Part shown: piece after piece, positions 30,006 through 42,800 of the stretch | Layout of the letters: every line of letters begins with the position of its first letter | Numbering within the stretch: the first letter of the stretch is position 1 | Assembly (NCBI RefSeq): GCF_000247815.1 | Contig: NC_021673.1 | Location: forward strand, 104,325,363-104,389,362 | Direction of reading: 5' to 3' | DNA: 64,000 nt | Source of the DNA: Ficedula albicollis | Lineage: Eukaryota > Chordata > Aves > Passeriformes > Muscicapidae | Position numbers and translations under genes: made by a program | The notes under the pieces: generated by a model | Databases searched by the model: none | What the model was told of the DNA's origin: nothing | The model's input: the letters and a program-made list of their open reading frames with translations, nothing else

Positions 30006-30011
30006 TTTATT
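30006..30011 (-). terminator. Distal poly(A) signal AATAAA
   Basis: AATAAA on the minus strand in the context CTCAATAAATAATTAC, followed by a T-rich stretch (AAATTTTGTTTAATTT). It is about 820 nt after the stop and is the better-looking 3' end of the gene. Confidence 0.55.
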
Positions 30012-30156
30012 GAGCTGAGAATCCATACAAGGTAAACAAATGTTTACACTATCATACAGTAAGCATTTCCAGGGCTTAATAAAAATGATTGTCACTCACT
30101 GTGCTTCACCAAAAAAAATCATTTTAATGAATAAATAATTTGATGAAATCAAAAAA

Positions 30157-30164
30157 TATTTACA
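30157..30164 (-). promoter_or_regulatory. Pumilio-type 3' UTR element
   Basis: TGTAAATA on the minus strand, a perfect match to the Pumilio recognition core TGTANATA. It lies between the two poly(A) signals, so only the longer transcript would carry it. Confidence 0.4.
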
Positions 30165-30351
30165 ATATAAACAAATGAAAAAGCTTTGGATATATTAATC
30201 TGAGCATCCTGTCCTTTGCATTTTCTAACTGCATTTCTATCAAGATTCTCTCTCTGAAATGGTACAAAGTGGATAGAAATTACAACTCAACAAAGTTATC
30301 ATGATTTGGTACATGTCTTTCTGTTAGTTCAGATAAGCTACATATGATTCC

Positions 30352-30357
30352 TTTATT
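30352..30357 (-). terminator. Proximal poly(A) signal AATAAA
   Basis: AATAAA on the minus strand in the context CATAATAAAGGAATC, 474 nt after the PTPRM stop. It would give a 3' UTR of about 0.5 kb. Confidence 0.5.
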
Positions 30358-30830
30358 ATGCACGTGTTAGAATACAAATATAACTAAAATCATATATTAT
30401 CAAAATGCCAGACAGCATTCTCCACAGAACAGAAATGTACACTAGGCTGTGACAATAAATGAGAATCACAGGCAACGAAATGTAACAGAAAAAGTACAAA
30501 TTCCTTCATAAGAATATAATTGTGCTCTCTTATTTACCAGAGGACTATGCTGCTTCACCACATCAATGGCTGAGTATGAGCAGGTGTTCAAGGGCTGCCA
30601 CGTGGTTCGGTGCAGGCTCACGGGGGTGCCAGGCAGCGGCTTCGGAGTGGGACTCGGGCAGTGCAAGCGCTTTTATAAACATCTTCTGGGGCTCTTAAAA
30701 AGAGCCAATTATACAAAGCAGTAGAAGCATAACACTGAGAAGTCTTCATCTCGTTTACACAGACATCATGAAGTGACTTGCTTTGTTTGTGGTAGTGAAA
30801 GGAGGAGCTTTGTCTGTGCTGTTTGGACAA

Positions 30831-30884
30831 TCAGCCAGAATTCAAGTATTCTAAAGCCACTTCGTAGCAGAATTTGTATTGATC
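30831..30884 (-). CDS. PTPRM: PTPRM last coding exon and stop codon
   Basis: This exon has 54 coding nt: [17 protein letters not shown] then TGA at 30833-30831. The acceptor TTTTTCAG is at 30886-30885. The YLNSG ending is the mu-type C-terminus as I recall it and is the main basis for calling PTPRM over its three close paralogues. Confidence 0.95.
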   Translation of the reverse strand, partial: DQYKFCYEVALEYLNSG

Positions 30885-33800
30885 CTGAAAAATCAAAAGA
30901 AAACCATGAAGTCAGTTATTGAAGAAACTTAATTAAAGGCGTCAATATTTCTCTCCTGTTAAAATTATTTACTATCAGCTGTTGTCAGTGGGAACCAGTT
31001 TGCAAACCCAATTTATTTTCAGATAAGAAAATCGTTACATTAACCTGACAACAGACACTATACATAGTAACTTATGGTACTGCTCATGTTAAATGAGTAT
31101 TTAGCTGCTCTAATACACTCGTATGAGAAAAACTGACTGCACATAAGCAAATTGACTTGCAACCCTTCTGTCATCTGTCAAAATGCTCATGGTAGCACAT
31201 TATGAGAATTGGAGTTATTGAAATTCCTCCCTGGAAATGTTTATCTTAAAATAGACCCAGTGTTTAGTACTTCACAGATGGCAACTTTTATTTTAATGTC
31301 ATTCAGGCACTTGCTACATTTCAGGGCAAGAGCAGCTTGCTTACTGTTGGTCCTCTATCTGCAGCCCAGACCCAACCCACAAGATTGTGAGACGGGGCCT
31401 GAGCTAAATTAATTGCATTAATTCCAAGTAATTTTTAGCAACTGACATGGTCAAATTAGGCTCTTACCAGTTCACCTGCTACCCAGGCCAAGTTTTCAGG
31501 TGCCAGCCCTGTGCTTCAAACACAGACCTGCTGGTTTTATTTGTAACTGCTTGGAAACACAGCATGTCCCAGGGAAATCCCTTTCCTGAGGGATGCAAGC
31601 CCACTCTGCATCTTTGAGGACAAAGGGTCACGACTTGGCCCCTTTCACATCTTCAGTGGAATGGAGAGGAGAAACTGTTTTTGACCAACCTTGGACTACT
31701 CTGAAACTTTAAAATGGTGCAGTCACTGATGACTTCCCAGTTTTATGTGCATACATACCCCTCTCCCGTTTCCATTTTTGCTACTTGCAACATTTAGTGT
31801 CCCAGGGAAATCCCTTTCCTGAGGGATGCAAGCCCACTCTGCATCTTTGAGGACAAAGGGTCACGACTTGGCCCCTTTCACATCTTCAGCGGAATGGAGA
31901 GGAGAAACTGTTTTTGACCAACCTTGGACTACTCTGAAACTTTAAAATGGTGCAGTCACTGATGACTTCCCAGTTTTATGTCCATACATACCCCTCTCCC
32001 GTTTCCATTTTTGCTACTTGCAATATTTAGAAATACTGCAAATATTTAAATGAAAAAAAAAACCAACAAACTGAAAGAAATAGTAAGTGCAGGTTCCCTG
32101 AATCTAAGGGCTCTGGCTTCTGAAAATTCAGTTTGGGAACACCTGCCAGTATGCCTCTTTTGTTTATGCACTTTTTTCAATTAATAAAGGATAACTAAGC
32201 ACATATTGCCATTTAGGAACAACAACAGATTTAATGAGCTGACAGCACTCAGCCTTGCTCAACATCATGAATAGTAAGATCTTCAGATATATTCTCTTTT
32301 CACTGAAGCAAACATTTTAAAGGATCACATCTTTTGGCCTGTACTTGTGATTTTGGGCCACATTTTAGCTGAGAAGAGTCCACTTAACATGCAAAAGACC
32401 ATATTCTATTAATAAAATCAAAAAGCTATTAACAAGCATGGACCATTCTGAAGTTCTTTGGTTGAGAAATGCCATGTCATAAGAAAACAAGTCTGAGGTG
32501 CACACATAACCTAAGTGATGAGTGAGTTGTATGTGAGGGTTTAAAGTTCCTGCAAGTTTCCAAAAACTGCTTGTGTCTTCTTCGATGAGTGAGTTGTATG
32601 TGAGGGTTTAAAGTTTCTGCAAGTTTCCATAAACTGCTTGTGTCTTCTTTGGAATGTGAAAAAAATAAAAAAAAGAAGAAAGGAAAGAACAGAGTATTAT
32701 GTAAATTCCTTTTCTGCTTTTATTGCATATATGTTTCTAAATAAATGGAAATTGTTCTATAACTACATAACAGATCAAAACAAGAGATCAGCCACTCATC
32801 CATTTCCACTCTTCCATGCTCATTTTATGCTGATTTACTGATCCAGCAGAATAACTGTCATTTTCAGTAAACTGAATACCTGTCTTATAGAGCAGACAGA
32901 TCTTATTTCCCACTGTGTTCACTCACTAGTGTCCTTTGTACATTTTTATTATTCACTTGATGGTGGATATTAAAAGTCTCTTTAAACTATCTAGCTTCAG
33001 AGAGGTTATATTTAAATTTATTTTCTAGGACACCTGTGGGTTGGCCAAATAACATTTATCACCAAATGCTTTGGGCATTCTATAATAGATATTTTGCAGT
33101 ATCATTTGCAGTATGGTATTGCCTTTGTACGGTAGCTGAGAAAATTCACAGATTAACATACTGTAGGGATGTGGCATTCAGATTTTTACACTTGGAGGAA
33201 AACCAAAGGTTTCAGTGAAATTAGGAGATGAATCTCTTAAGTATGGATGGTCAAGACTGCCTTTTAACTCGTCAGAAAGTGCATGACATAAAGCAGTCTT
33301 AAAACTATTCTTGTGAAATAATGTCATGATTTTGAGCATTTAATCTTTTAAAAAATTGTAAAATTTTATAAGGTAGATGAATATTACTTCTTTTCCCAAC
33401 AGAGAAACTGAGGCAAAGACACATTAATATAAGAAAGGTCATAAAGGATAAAGCCAGTAAGAAGATCAGGAAAAGAACTCAAGTCAAATTCCCTTTACCA
33501 TGCAGCAATCTACATGGAAATTGAAACCTGGCTAATTCAAATATTTGTTCCTCCAAGGGGGCAGACCACAACTGAAGAGATGTCATTCTAACTCTGCTCA
33601 GTCAGTGCATTGTGTGATAATGGGAAAAATCCGGGCTGTCCCTTGCCTTTATTCCTCTGTCTGTTAAAATAAGGAAAACAATACTGATCTCCTTCACAAG
33701 TGCTTTGAAATTTCCTAATAAAAATGGTCCTACAAGGCCTTTTTATGCCTTCCAGACATTCCCAATACCACTCTCAATTTACTAAAAGGTACTTTTATAT

Positions 33801-36800
33801 CTAAAATAATACATTTAGCTTTTAAAATTAAAAAATGTTCTCTGCTGAAAAATGGAGACAACTACATGAAAAAATCTATACCTGGAGAACTGTCACCAAT
33901 GGGAATTTATAGAGAGCATTTTATTTAACTGTGCATCTACACTGGTAATTTTCTTTTTATTTCTATAAAATAAATGAATAAGAGATCAGTGATTTCTGTG
34001 GACTTAAGCTCTAGGAGAATGGAGAACAGCAGGCCTGCCAAATCCCTGTCTAAACTGTACTACATGAATGAAGTAGTAGGACATTTTTCTTAATATTTAG
34101 GAAATAAAAATGTATGGTTCTCAGCACGATGGCTCTCCTCCTAAGAATATAAACTAGAGGGAGAGAAGCCAACCAAGCTGCTCCCTCCCACCACTGTGGA
34201 AGTTTGATAGTTTCTCATTGATACAAGACTCACAGTTCCACTCTGCTGGCTCATGTCCCTGCAGTGCTGCTCATGAACCCGCTTTGCACAGCTGACAACA
34301 TCTGGCCTTTTGCCATCTGCCTGGCCAGAGCAGGGCCCAGGGGAGGGTTTGGGGCTTCAGAGGCAGGCTAGGAGAGAGCACTGTGATGGGGGATGTGGTG
34401 GGAGCCACTCTCCCACAGGAGAGGAGGCACAGCCAGGTAGGATATCCCTCCCTACCTGCCTTCACCTGTGTGTGAAAGCCTGGCTCTTTCTGCCCATTCT
34501 CCAGTGTGTGTCAAACTCAGCTCATCTGAAGGGATCCTCCCCTAAAATTACAGGAGGTTGCACCAGCTCTGTGAGATGTCTCCTGCCTCACCCTGGGCAT
34601 GCTACAGAAAAGGTGCTGAATGACCCCCACTTGTTTAACCAGGGCTTGCAAAATTGGCTCAGATTGGGTTAACATCCCTGAAAGTGCCCAGATGCTGCTT
34701 CCTCCTGCCTGTGATACTAAATCAAATGCAGCTGCCTCTTAAGCAGCCACCTCTGCAGCAGGATGTTGTAAAAGTGTCTTTTATAGCCCAGGCTTCAGAA
34801 CAGGGCATCACGCTACACCCATCTCCAAGTACAAAACTACACACTGGAGTGTAAGAACCTGCTGGTTTAAGCTGTTCTGCAGCTCTTCTGGCACAGCAGC
34901 TGGCACTTGAGCAGTTCTCCATTTAGGAAAAAAAGCTCATAAAACACTCTCTAGGAAAATAATTGCACATGGCCCCTTGTTTCTGAACTTCTTTAATCTT
35001 TCTATGAGATAGAGCAACCATAATTAAATGCAATATTCTGGATGTCAAACTGAAATTCATGGCTTTGATAAATATTAGGCGATTAAGCTATTTATAAAAT
35101 ATATAATTTGAAAATCTGGCATTTAATTTTACATAACTATTATTTCTACCATGCAAAGGCTGCTCTCCACTTGGTTCAGCCTGCTAGAAAAGAAAATTAA
35201 TAAGGATGTTCATCTGAAAGTTTAAAACTCTTAAAAAATTCAAACGAACAGAGACAAAGTCTCCTTGGGAAGAAAGCAGTGTAAAAATACTCTTACAAGT
35301 GAAGTGACTTCATTATCCTCTTTGAAAATGACTTGCTTGCTTTGTGAACAACTCCCACTGCAAATCCTGGAAATCTTACTGACTCTTCTGAGAAAAAGAA
35401 CATTTTCTATTTAATGGTGCAGTTAAAAAGCTCATACCAGAAGGTCCACCATGTTAGGCTTATTATTCCTCAGTGTCTTCACAGCATGGAATACGTCAAC
35501 AGCCCTCTGATGTCGAAGCATTTCACAAACAATACTGATTGCACAAAATGTCCCACTGCGGCCACCTCCATTCCTGCAGTGAAAGTGATAAAATGGCTCA
35601 GTTACAATGGACTCTGTGTCACAAGTTTGTGCAGCAACAGGGATGGCTCCAGAAGGCACGAGTTCCAGCAGGGAGAAACCACAGAACATTCCTGGCCCCA
35701 AAGGCTGCCGAGCTCTAGGCAAAACATGATTTTTAATTGGAATTAGCGTGCTGAAAGATCTCAAAGCTGTAACTCAGAAGTCAGCAGGCTGACAGCCTGG
35801 AGGGAATTAACGGCTGAGTTTTGCACCACCCTTCAGTGAACACTGGAGACAGCACAAAGAGGATGCTAAAATAATGATAAAGTACCTTTAGCTTCAGTTC
35901 AACACTGCTTTGCATTGTAAACACACATGGTTGCAATGAGCATCAGGCCTGGAAATGCCACAGCAAAAGCAAATCTTTGAGTTCTTTTATTCCAGATTCT
36001 GGTGCTTTCCTCCTGGACACAAAGGCATTTCAGAGGAACCACAAAAGCACCATAAGTCTTATTTGTGGGAGTCCTGGTGGCTGCACTTGGTGTGGCACTG
36101 GGCGGTGCTGCCATGTCCCCCTGGCTGATGATCTCAGCAGAAGAGGGGCTGGCTGCCTGCAAGGACTGCTTCCAAAGGCAGATGTATTCCCCCTCCACCC
36201 ACAGTTATCAGAGGATGAGAACCCGAAGCGAATTGCTAACAAAGAAGCCAGGCACAAATGTTCATATACGTGATCAAATGCAGCATTTAATAATACTTTA
36301 TCCCTGTTTTTTTTTAATCTTCAAGAGAATCTCTTTCTTTCTGGAAACCCCATTATTTCTACGCTTATTCTAATCAGAATCTCTAGGCTGTGCCTCACTG
36401 AAAATAATAAACCTTAATAATTACCAGAGTGCAGACTAGTTAGGTAGCAGGTCTTTCAAACAAGCTTTGCAAATGGTTGATTTTCAAAGGAAGACACAAC
36501 GTCGCACATCTGTCACATCCAGGCGCTATGAAAAGAATGCTCTCTGCTGCCAAAACAGGGCCTGATATTGTGGGACTGTTTGAGAATTTTAATTAAAATA
36601 AAGTCATTTAAAAGGATTATATTAGAGCTTTTTCTTTCTTTACTGCCTGGAAGTGACGCATGTGTGATGTTGTACAACTATTTAATATCATCAGCCACCT
36701 CAGAGATAACAGTAATTTGCACTTCAAAAGGGTCTTTTCAGCTAAAGATCTCAAAACATTAATTAATCACACTGCACAATGCTCCTTTGATGAGAGTATT

Positions 36801-39800
36801 ATTATCCCCATACTACAGATGGGGGAAACTGAAGAGCAATGACTTGTTCAAGGTCAGTGATAGTGGGAATTATTAATATACTCTTAGATTTTCCTCCATC
36901 ATTCTGACACGGGGTCCCAACTTCTGAACATGGTTATCCGGTTAGCAGGTCCCTTCTCCATCATGGCAACATCTTTAAAAAGAATACAACTTCAACCACT
37001 GAAGACTCAGCCTCAAAAGATCAGCTACTTCTGAGGGCAAAAGCACAAGTATTAAACTGTATCAAAAGAAGGATAGTGGCAGAGTGGATGAGTCTGCATC
37101 AGTGGAGCACGAAGTCACAGAGGGACAAAAATATATACCATTATTAAGAGAAAGGTAAGGCAATTACAGGATCATCGTAACTGGTCTATCACACCACTTT
37201 TACTCATGTGCTTTACGCCTGCAAAATGAATCACCTCTCCAAAAGTACTCATTTCGATGGTCCTTATCTGCAGAAATAAAAGGTACATTGTTCTGAAGGC
37301 ACATTTTTGATTTACTGTGAATAAATATGCAACTTTCCCATTTGTAAGAGTCGCTGGACATTTTTATATAAAACAGAGTTAACTCGAACCCATCATCTTT
37401 TCATAGGGCTCTAACAAAGGACAGATGGGGAAACTCATGAATCTACATTAAAATTACACAATTCCTCTTGCATTCAAAGCTTTTAAACGAGCAGTTGTAT
37501 TATTTATTCACTTCCAGATTAGACAGATGCCTCTTCACCTCGTCACAAATCTTTTAAAGGCTGGCACAAATTCTGAGACAGCATTCCCGCATTTCTCTCT
37601 CCCGTCTCCGGTACTTACAAGCAATGTACAACCGTGCGCCCCTCTCCCCCGTTGTACTCCTCCTGCCACTTGTCCACCTGCCGGATGAGCTTCAAGAAGG
37701 AGCGTTTAGAAACAGGAGTGTCCCTGTACATGGGCCATCCCAGGAACTGGAACTGCTGCACCATCCGATAGCCGTCCTGGGGCTGCAGAGATCCCGACAA
37801 AAGCAGGAAAAGTGACAGCATTGTTTTGGGCACGTCATTTAGATATTCAGTGAGGGAAGCTGTTCAAGCAGATGATTGCTGACAAACTGCTAATGTAATT
37901 TCAACTGCCCCCTCGAGGATTTATGAGTTTTAATTTCCAATGGAGTTACTAGAACAAGAGTTTTTAAACAGACTGTTATACAGTAGGCTAAAACACAGCA
38001 ATAGTACATCTGCATGATCAAGGAAATAACTGATTAATATGAAAGCAGGAACGTGGTAGGAAAGACAGAGCTTCAACATTACTTCAATTATATACTGCTT
38101 TCATATATAAGCTTCAGTATTTTTAAGAAGGTTTGTATGTTTCTGTCCTTTTTTTACAAGAAAGGTCAAAACCTCAAGATATTCTGAAGCACAAAACATT
38201 AGAAAAACCAAATGGAACCCTCAGATGTTCCTGGCTCATAAAAAATATCTAACTACATTTTATTTTATTGTGTTCTACTGCAGCAGTCAGAACCCCTCTG
38301 GTGAAACGTTACTGAACAGTTGCTTTATGGTGATTTAAAATAAAAAAGAGGCACAGAACAAGTGATAGTGGCAGGAAACTACAGTCCTTTGAAAAGGGCA
38401 TAATAAACATGCACATGAAAACTGGTTTTGTAGTCTAGAGTTTGCCACTTCTGTGCAAAGTGAGGGCATTTTAGTACCACTCTTAAAATGAACAACACGT
38501 AGAAACACTGACATTATATTTTATTCTCTTGAGTAAGGGTGGATAGAGAGGATGTAAGATACACGATATGGGAATAAACCAAACTGGATGTGGCATTAGA
38601 TGTGCTCTCCAATTGGTTTTGTGTGCTTTACGTCAAAGTCTGGAATCTACTGATTTCCTGTCCAGTTCCTTTCGGCTAACGGCCCCTCTTCCCAAAGCAG
38701 ATCAGCCAGACCCAATGCATGCTGAAGGTCACATTAATACTGCTGGAGGCTGTGCTTTTTATAGTGCCACATTTACCACAAAATGCCAGGCCTTCAGAGT
38801 ATTAAAAAAGTATTTGAAGCTTTACAATCTGCTTCCCTGTTTGGATATTAACATGTTTTTGGTGTCTTTCCCTGTCCAGCGAGCCCAGGGAAGTTCTTGA
38901 TTTTTTCTGAGTGCTGCTTATTCCTAACTACAGCTTTTTGGTAGCTGATATGAGTCCATTGCAAAGGGTCCCTGGATTGGAACAGATATGTGGTCTGTGG
39001 TGGAATCTTTTTCCACTCAGCTTGAAAGATACGCCTTGTTTAATCTTCTCTCAACTTTATGAGAGTATAAAAGCTGGATACAAGAACAACCTGCTTGCCC
39101 TTCTGAAGTGTTTACATATGTTATGAAGTGTGGTTAGTGGGACAGGATCTTCACGAAGAGGCTGAGATTGCTGTTGAAAAACGTGACTAGTATTGGTGCA
39201 CGGCTTTCTTCACCTAACACAAGATACAAATATACAGGATGGCTAATTTCAAACTATTGAAAACAGCACTGATTTCAGCATTTTTTGGCTACCATACAAT
39301 CTGAATACTGCATTTATTTCATTTTCATTTAACACACTTGAGATATGTATTAAAGTATTTCTTACTTATTATATATAGAAGGCTTTTTCTGCCCTCCTTG
39401 CTTGTGGTGTGACTCAGTATTGCACCACTGCTTTCAAAAAAATAAGCTGAAAAACGAAAATTGTTCTATGTGAGTTTAGCCTTCATTTTTATTATTTGAG
39501 TAGACTCAACTCCTCTACTGTGACGAATTTGTTTTGCAAATAAGGTCCTTACCCTGGCTGCATTATAAATTCGGAATATCCGGCTGATGATGTCTTCTTC
39601 CAAGTCAGCCGATACAAACTCCACCTGAATAGGACCGTGCCGGTGAACTCCATTTTCTGGCCAGTACTGAGGACAGAGCTACAGGAGACCATGGACAAAA
39701 AAGAACACAGTTAATCACCTTGGATTTCATGCTGCCTCAAGAAACTTTCCTGTGTTTCAATTTGTCACGCGTGTACTACTGGAATTCTTGCACAGTATCT

Positions 39801-42800
39801 TTACAAAATACATGATGCACCAAGCTCAGTTTCGAGCACTCTGCTTTAATAATGCCTTTTCATGTACCTAACATGCTGTTTCTTGCTGCTGTACTTTGCA
39901 GTTTGGAGTAAAACACTTCTGACACTCAACGTTAGTTCTACAATATATATTATGACAAGGCAGGGAGAGGCTGAGAAATATTGCCATGTCTTGGAGACAG
40001 TGCAGGCTAAAGACCAAAGTCCTGGTATCTCCAGCTGCCCTGAACAGTAGCTAATAATTCAAACTGCATTAGAGTGTGTGATTTATACTAGGAAGGGTAT
40101 ATAAATTCTCAAAAATCAGGACTTAATTTTCACATGTATTTCACTCGTGACCGATGATATTGGCTAATATCAGCATTGCTTCAAACCTTCAATAATTGCT
40201 TAATTTCATCTTATTAGTGACACCTGAAAATATTAATTATGCTTTCTTCAGTTCTCAGAAAAAATTACTTCCAGGTATCTAAAGATCACAAAGTAAAATT
40301 ACTATTATCTTGCACGGTTTTAGTGTCTAATAATATGACAATGGCTTAATCCAGGAACCAATTACCATCTGTGTTAATACTTTAAAGATTGAATCAATGT
40401 TTTGCAAGAAGGTTTTTGAAGCTAGAATCTGCCTGTCCATGTTTTTTCATGAAAATCCTAATGATTTTTTTTTTTTTGCCAGGGATATTTAGAGCAGTTC
40501 GAGCATGTAGCTTATGTAAGCATTCACCAAAATTAAATATGAACTCATGAAATTTTGTTTGCTTGCAGAAGCATTGATGTCATATTTGGAACTTTTTATT
40601 TCATTCAGTAAAACAGCTGTGGTCTTCATTCTGCTGCATTGCTGTTGGTGATCCAGAGCAGAGCTGACAAATCACATTTACTCCAGATGTTGTTTTGCAT
40701 TTCTTATAATACTTAGCCCTCAACAAAGCTGTTTAGAGATGACTGCATTTTAGGAAAACATAATCATTTACTACACCAATTAAAAAAGAAAACAGGCTCT
40801 GATTTGCAGGAGATCACTTTAACAAGTTAAACCCAGAAATTTGAAGTAGTATAATGAAAATATATTTTCATTTTTTTTAACCCTCCCTATGATTTGGTCT
40901 GCTGAGACAACTGCTTTCCAAATATTGTCTAAATCTTACACAAATTTTTATTATGAAATATGCTGGTGTACAGGATAGCAAAACGCAATGCATACAACCG
41001 CAAACGCCGGCGCTCAGATCATTTAACATGTGCACAGTTTAGTACACATCTTTCAAATACACAGGAATACATTTCTAACAGATCCCTGAAAAACGCTTGA
41101 ATGATAATAAGCAGAGCTGTTTGCTGGGGCTGTTTTAGGAAGCTAAGATTTTCAAGTTCTAAAGAAACCAAAAGCATTTAAATCTGCACATTTTGCATGC
41201 AAGTGATGCAAGCAACTCTCTTCAAGTCAGAGTCACTGTGAAGGGTTGAATTTCATTTCCCAATAGAGCATAACAATCCACATAAATGGTAATATTTAAA
41301 CAGAACTGTAAACACTTCATATATACATAAATAATAATCATAACAGTAATTATTAATAAATCTGAATGTAATGTGTGTTTTTAATAAGCTTTGCCCTCTC
41401 TCCACTTCTGTGTGCTCTGAGGGTTTTAAGATTTATTCCTAATGAAAAGATTGTTACTCCCATTAAGAGGTAAAAGGTTTAACGTACTGCAGAGGCAGGT
41501 GCATTAACTGCATATCCCAATAGCTTTTAAATCCTGTGAGGCTAATAAATGCTTGGAGTAGCCATGCCCTATTGCAAATTCAAAACACAGCCAACAAATT
41601 AAAAAACACTCTGTTCAGCAGTCCCTAACAGTCTGTCTCCCTTGAGTCCTTCCTTATTCACTCAGAAAATAATCTTAGATTCATGAATAAAAGTTTTGTC
41701 TTTCATTTCTATTTTTCCTCCCTGTAGACACACAGGGCTTAGAATCAAAAATTCAGGCTTTAAAATAGTGTGTGGAATTCCTACATGTTCCTTTGAAAGA
41801 ACAAAAGGAAGATCAGTATATTTAAAAAACAATTCTACATGTTAAAAAGAAGAGAAAATATTTTTTTAAAGTATATGCAATACTGAACAAAGCTAAAAAG
41901 ATTCTTGATCATTAGATGACCTGCAGTCTGCTCTAAAAAATACAGTCGCTCTTAATCAATAATTAACAAATATTTACATTTTAAGAATCCAGATTATCCA
42001 CATTATTCCAGCAGAGGGCGGGTGCAGTTTGTTGGAACTAAGGAAATGATATATTTTTAAGAAGCTGGAATTGTGCAGTTGGGACCCAGGCTCTGGGACA
42101 CTTAGTGATTAATCCTAGTGATGAAACTGCCAACCACTGGGTTCGCTTTTCCAATTTTCTGAACAACATGTACAGCATGGGTAACTCTTTTGTAAGGTAA
42201 TTACATTCCCCTACACGTTTTGTTGCCCTCTTTTCCAAAGGATGCTTAGTCTCCAATCTTTAGCTCCTCTCTCCTAGTTTAGCTCCTATCTCCCTGCTAA
42301 TGACATCATTTTGTGCAACACACAACACAGATTTTCACACTGGGAATACCTATTCCCTGGTAAGGAGACCAAGGTCGTTGACATGTTTCAAGCAGGGTAA
42401 TGAATAGCTGTTGGCTTCTGCTCATGATTTTGGCCACTACAGCATGTTTCAGACTTCAGTCAGAATTCTACAACCATAATTTTTGGGCTTTAGTAGCCCT
42501 TCCCAAAACATGTTCTCTTAGAATAAATTATAGGTGCATGCACCTAAGCGCGTGTGCACTAACATTTTGGTGGAGAAGCTGCTGATGGTCTGATTTATTC
42601 CTCTTCCCCTATGAGTATCTGCAAGCTACAAATCGATGTTCTAGTGTGTAAGTATTGTTGTTTTTACAAAACTAATTATGTCCTAAGGCTGTTCTGAAAA
42701 GCTGAGGCACTAGCACTACTCTTTTGAATGACGCATTTTTCTGGACTTACTTGTGCAGGATCCACATCATTCAACATAACTACTGAAGTGCAGTGATAAT

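Larger units (their letters stand above)
29985..30830 (-). other. PTPRM: PTPRM 3' untranslated region (end inferred)
   Basis: The sequence after the stop is AT-rich and typical of a vertebrate 3' UTR, with long T-rich and TGTAAATA-type stretches, and it lacks interspersed repeats. The downstream boundary is inferred from the distal AATAAA at 30011-30006 plus a usual 15-25 nt. The CR1 copy that ends at 29848 lies outside. A shorter form ending near 30330 is also possible from the proximal signal. Confidence 0.65.
30885..35437 (-). other. PTPRM: PTPRM last intron
   Basis: A 4553-bp intron with donor GTATGA at 35437 and acceptor TTTTTCAG at 30885. It contains the 233-bp and 67-bp tandem duplications and two MIR-like relics. 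No extra exon was seen. Confidence 0.85.
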
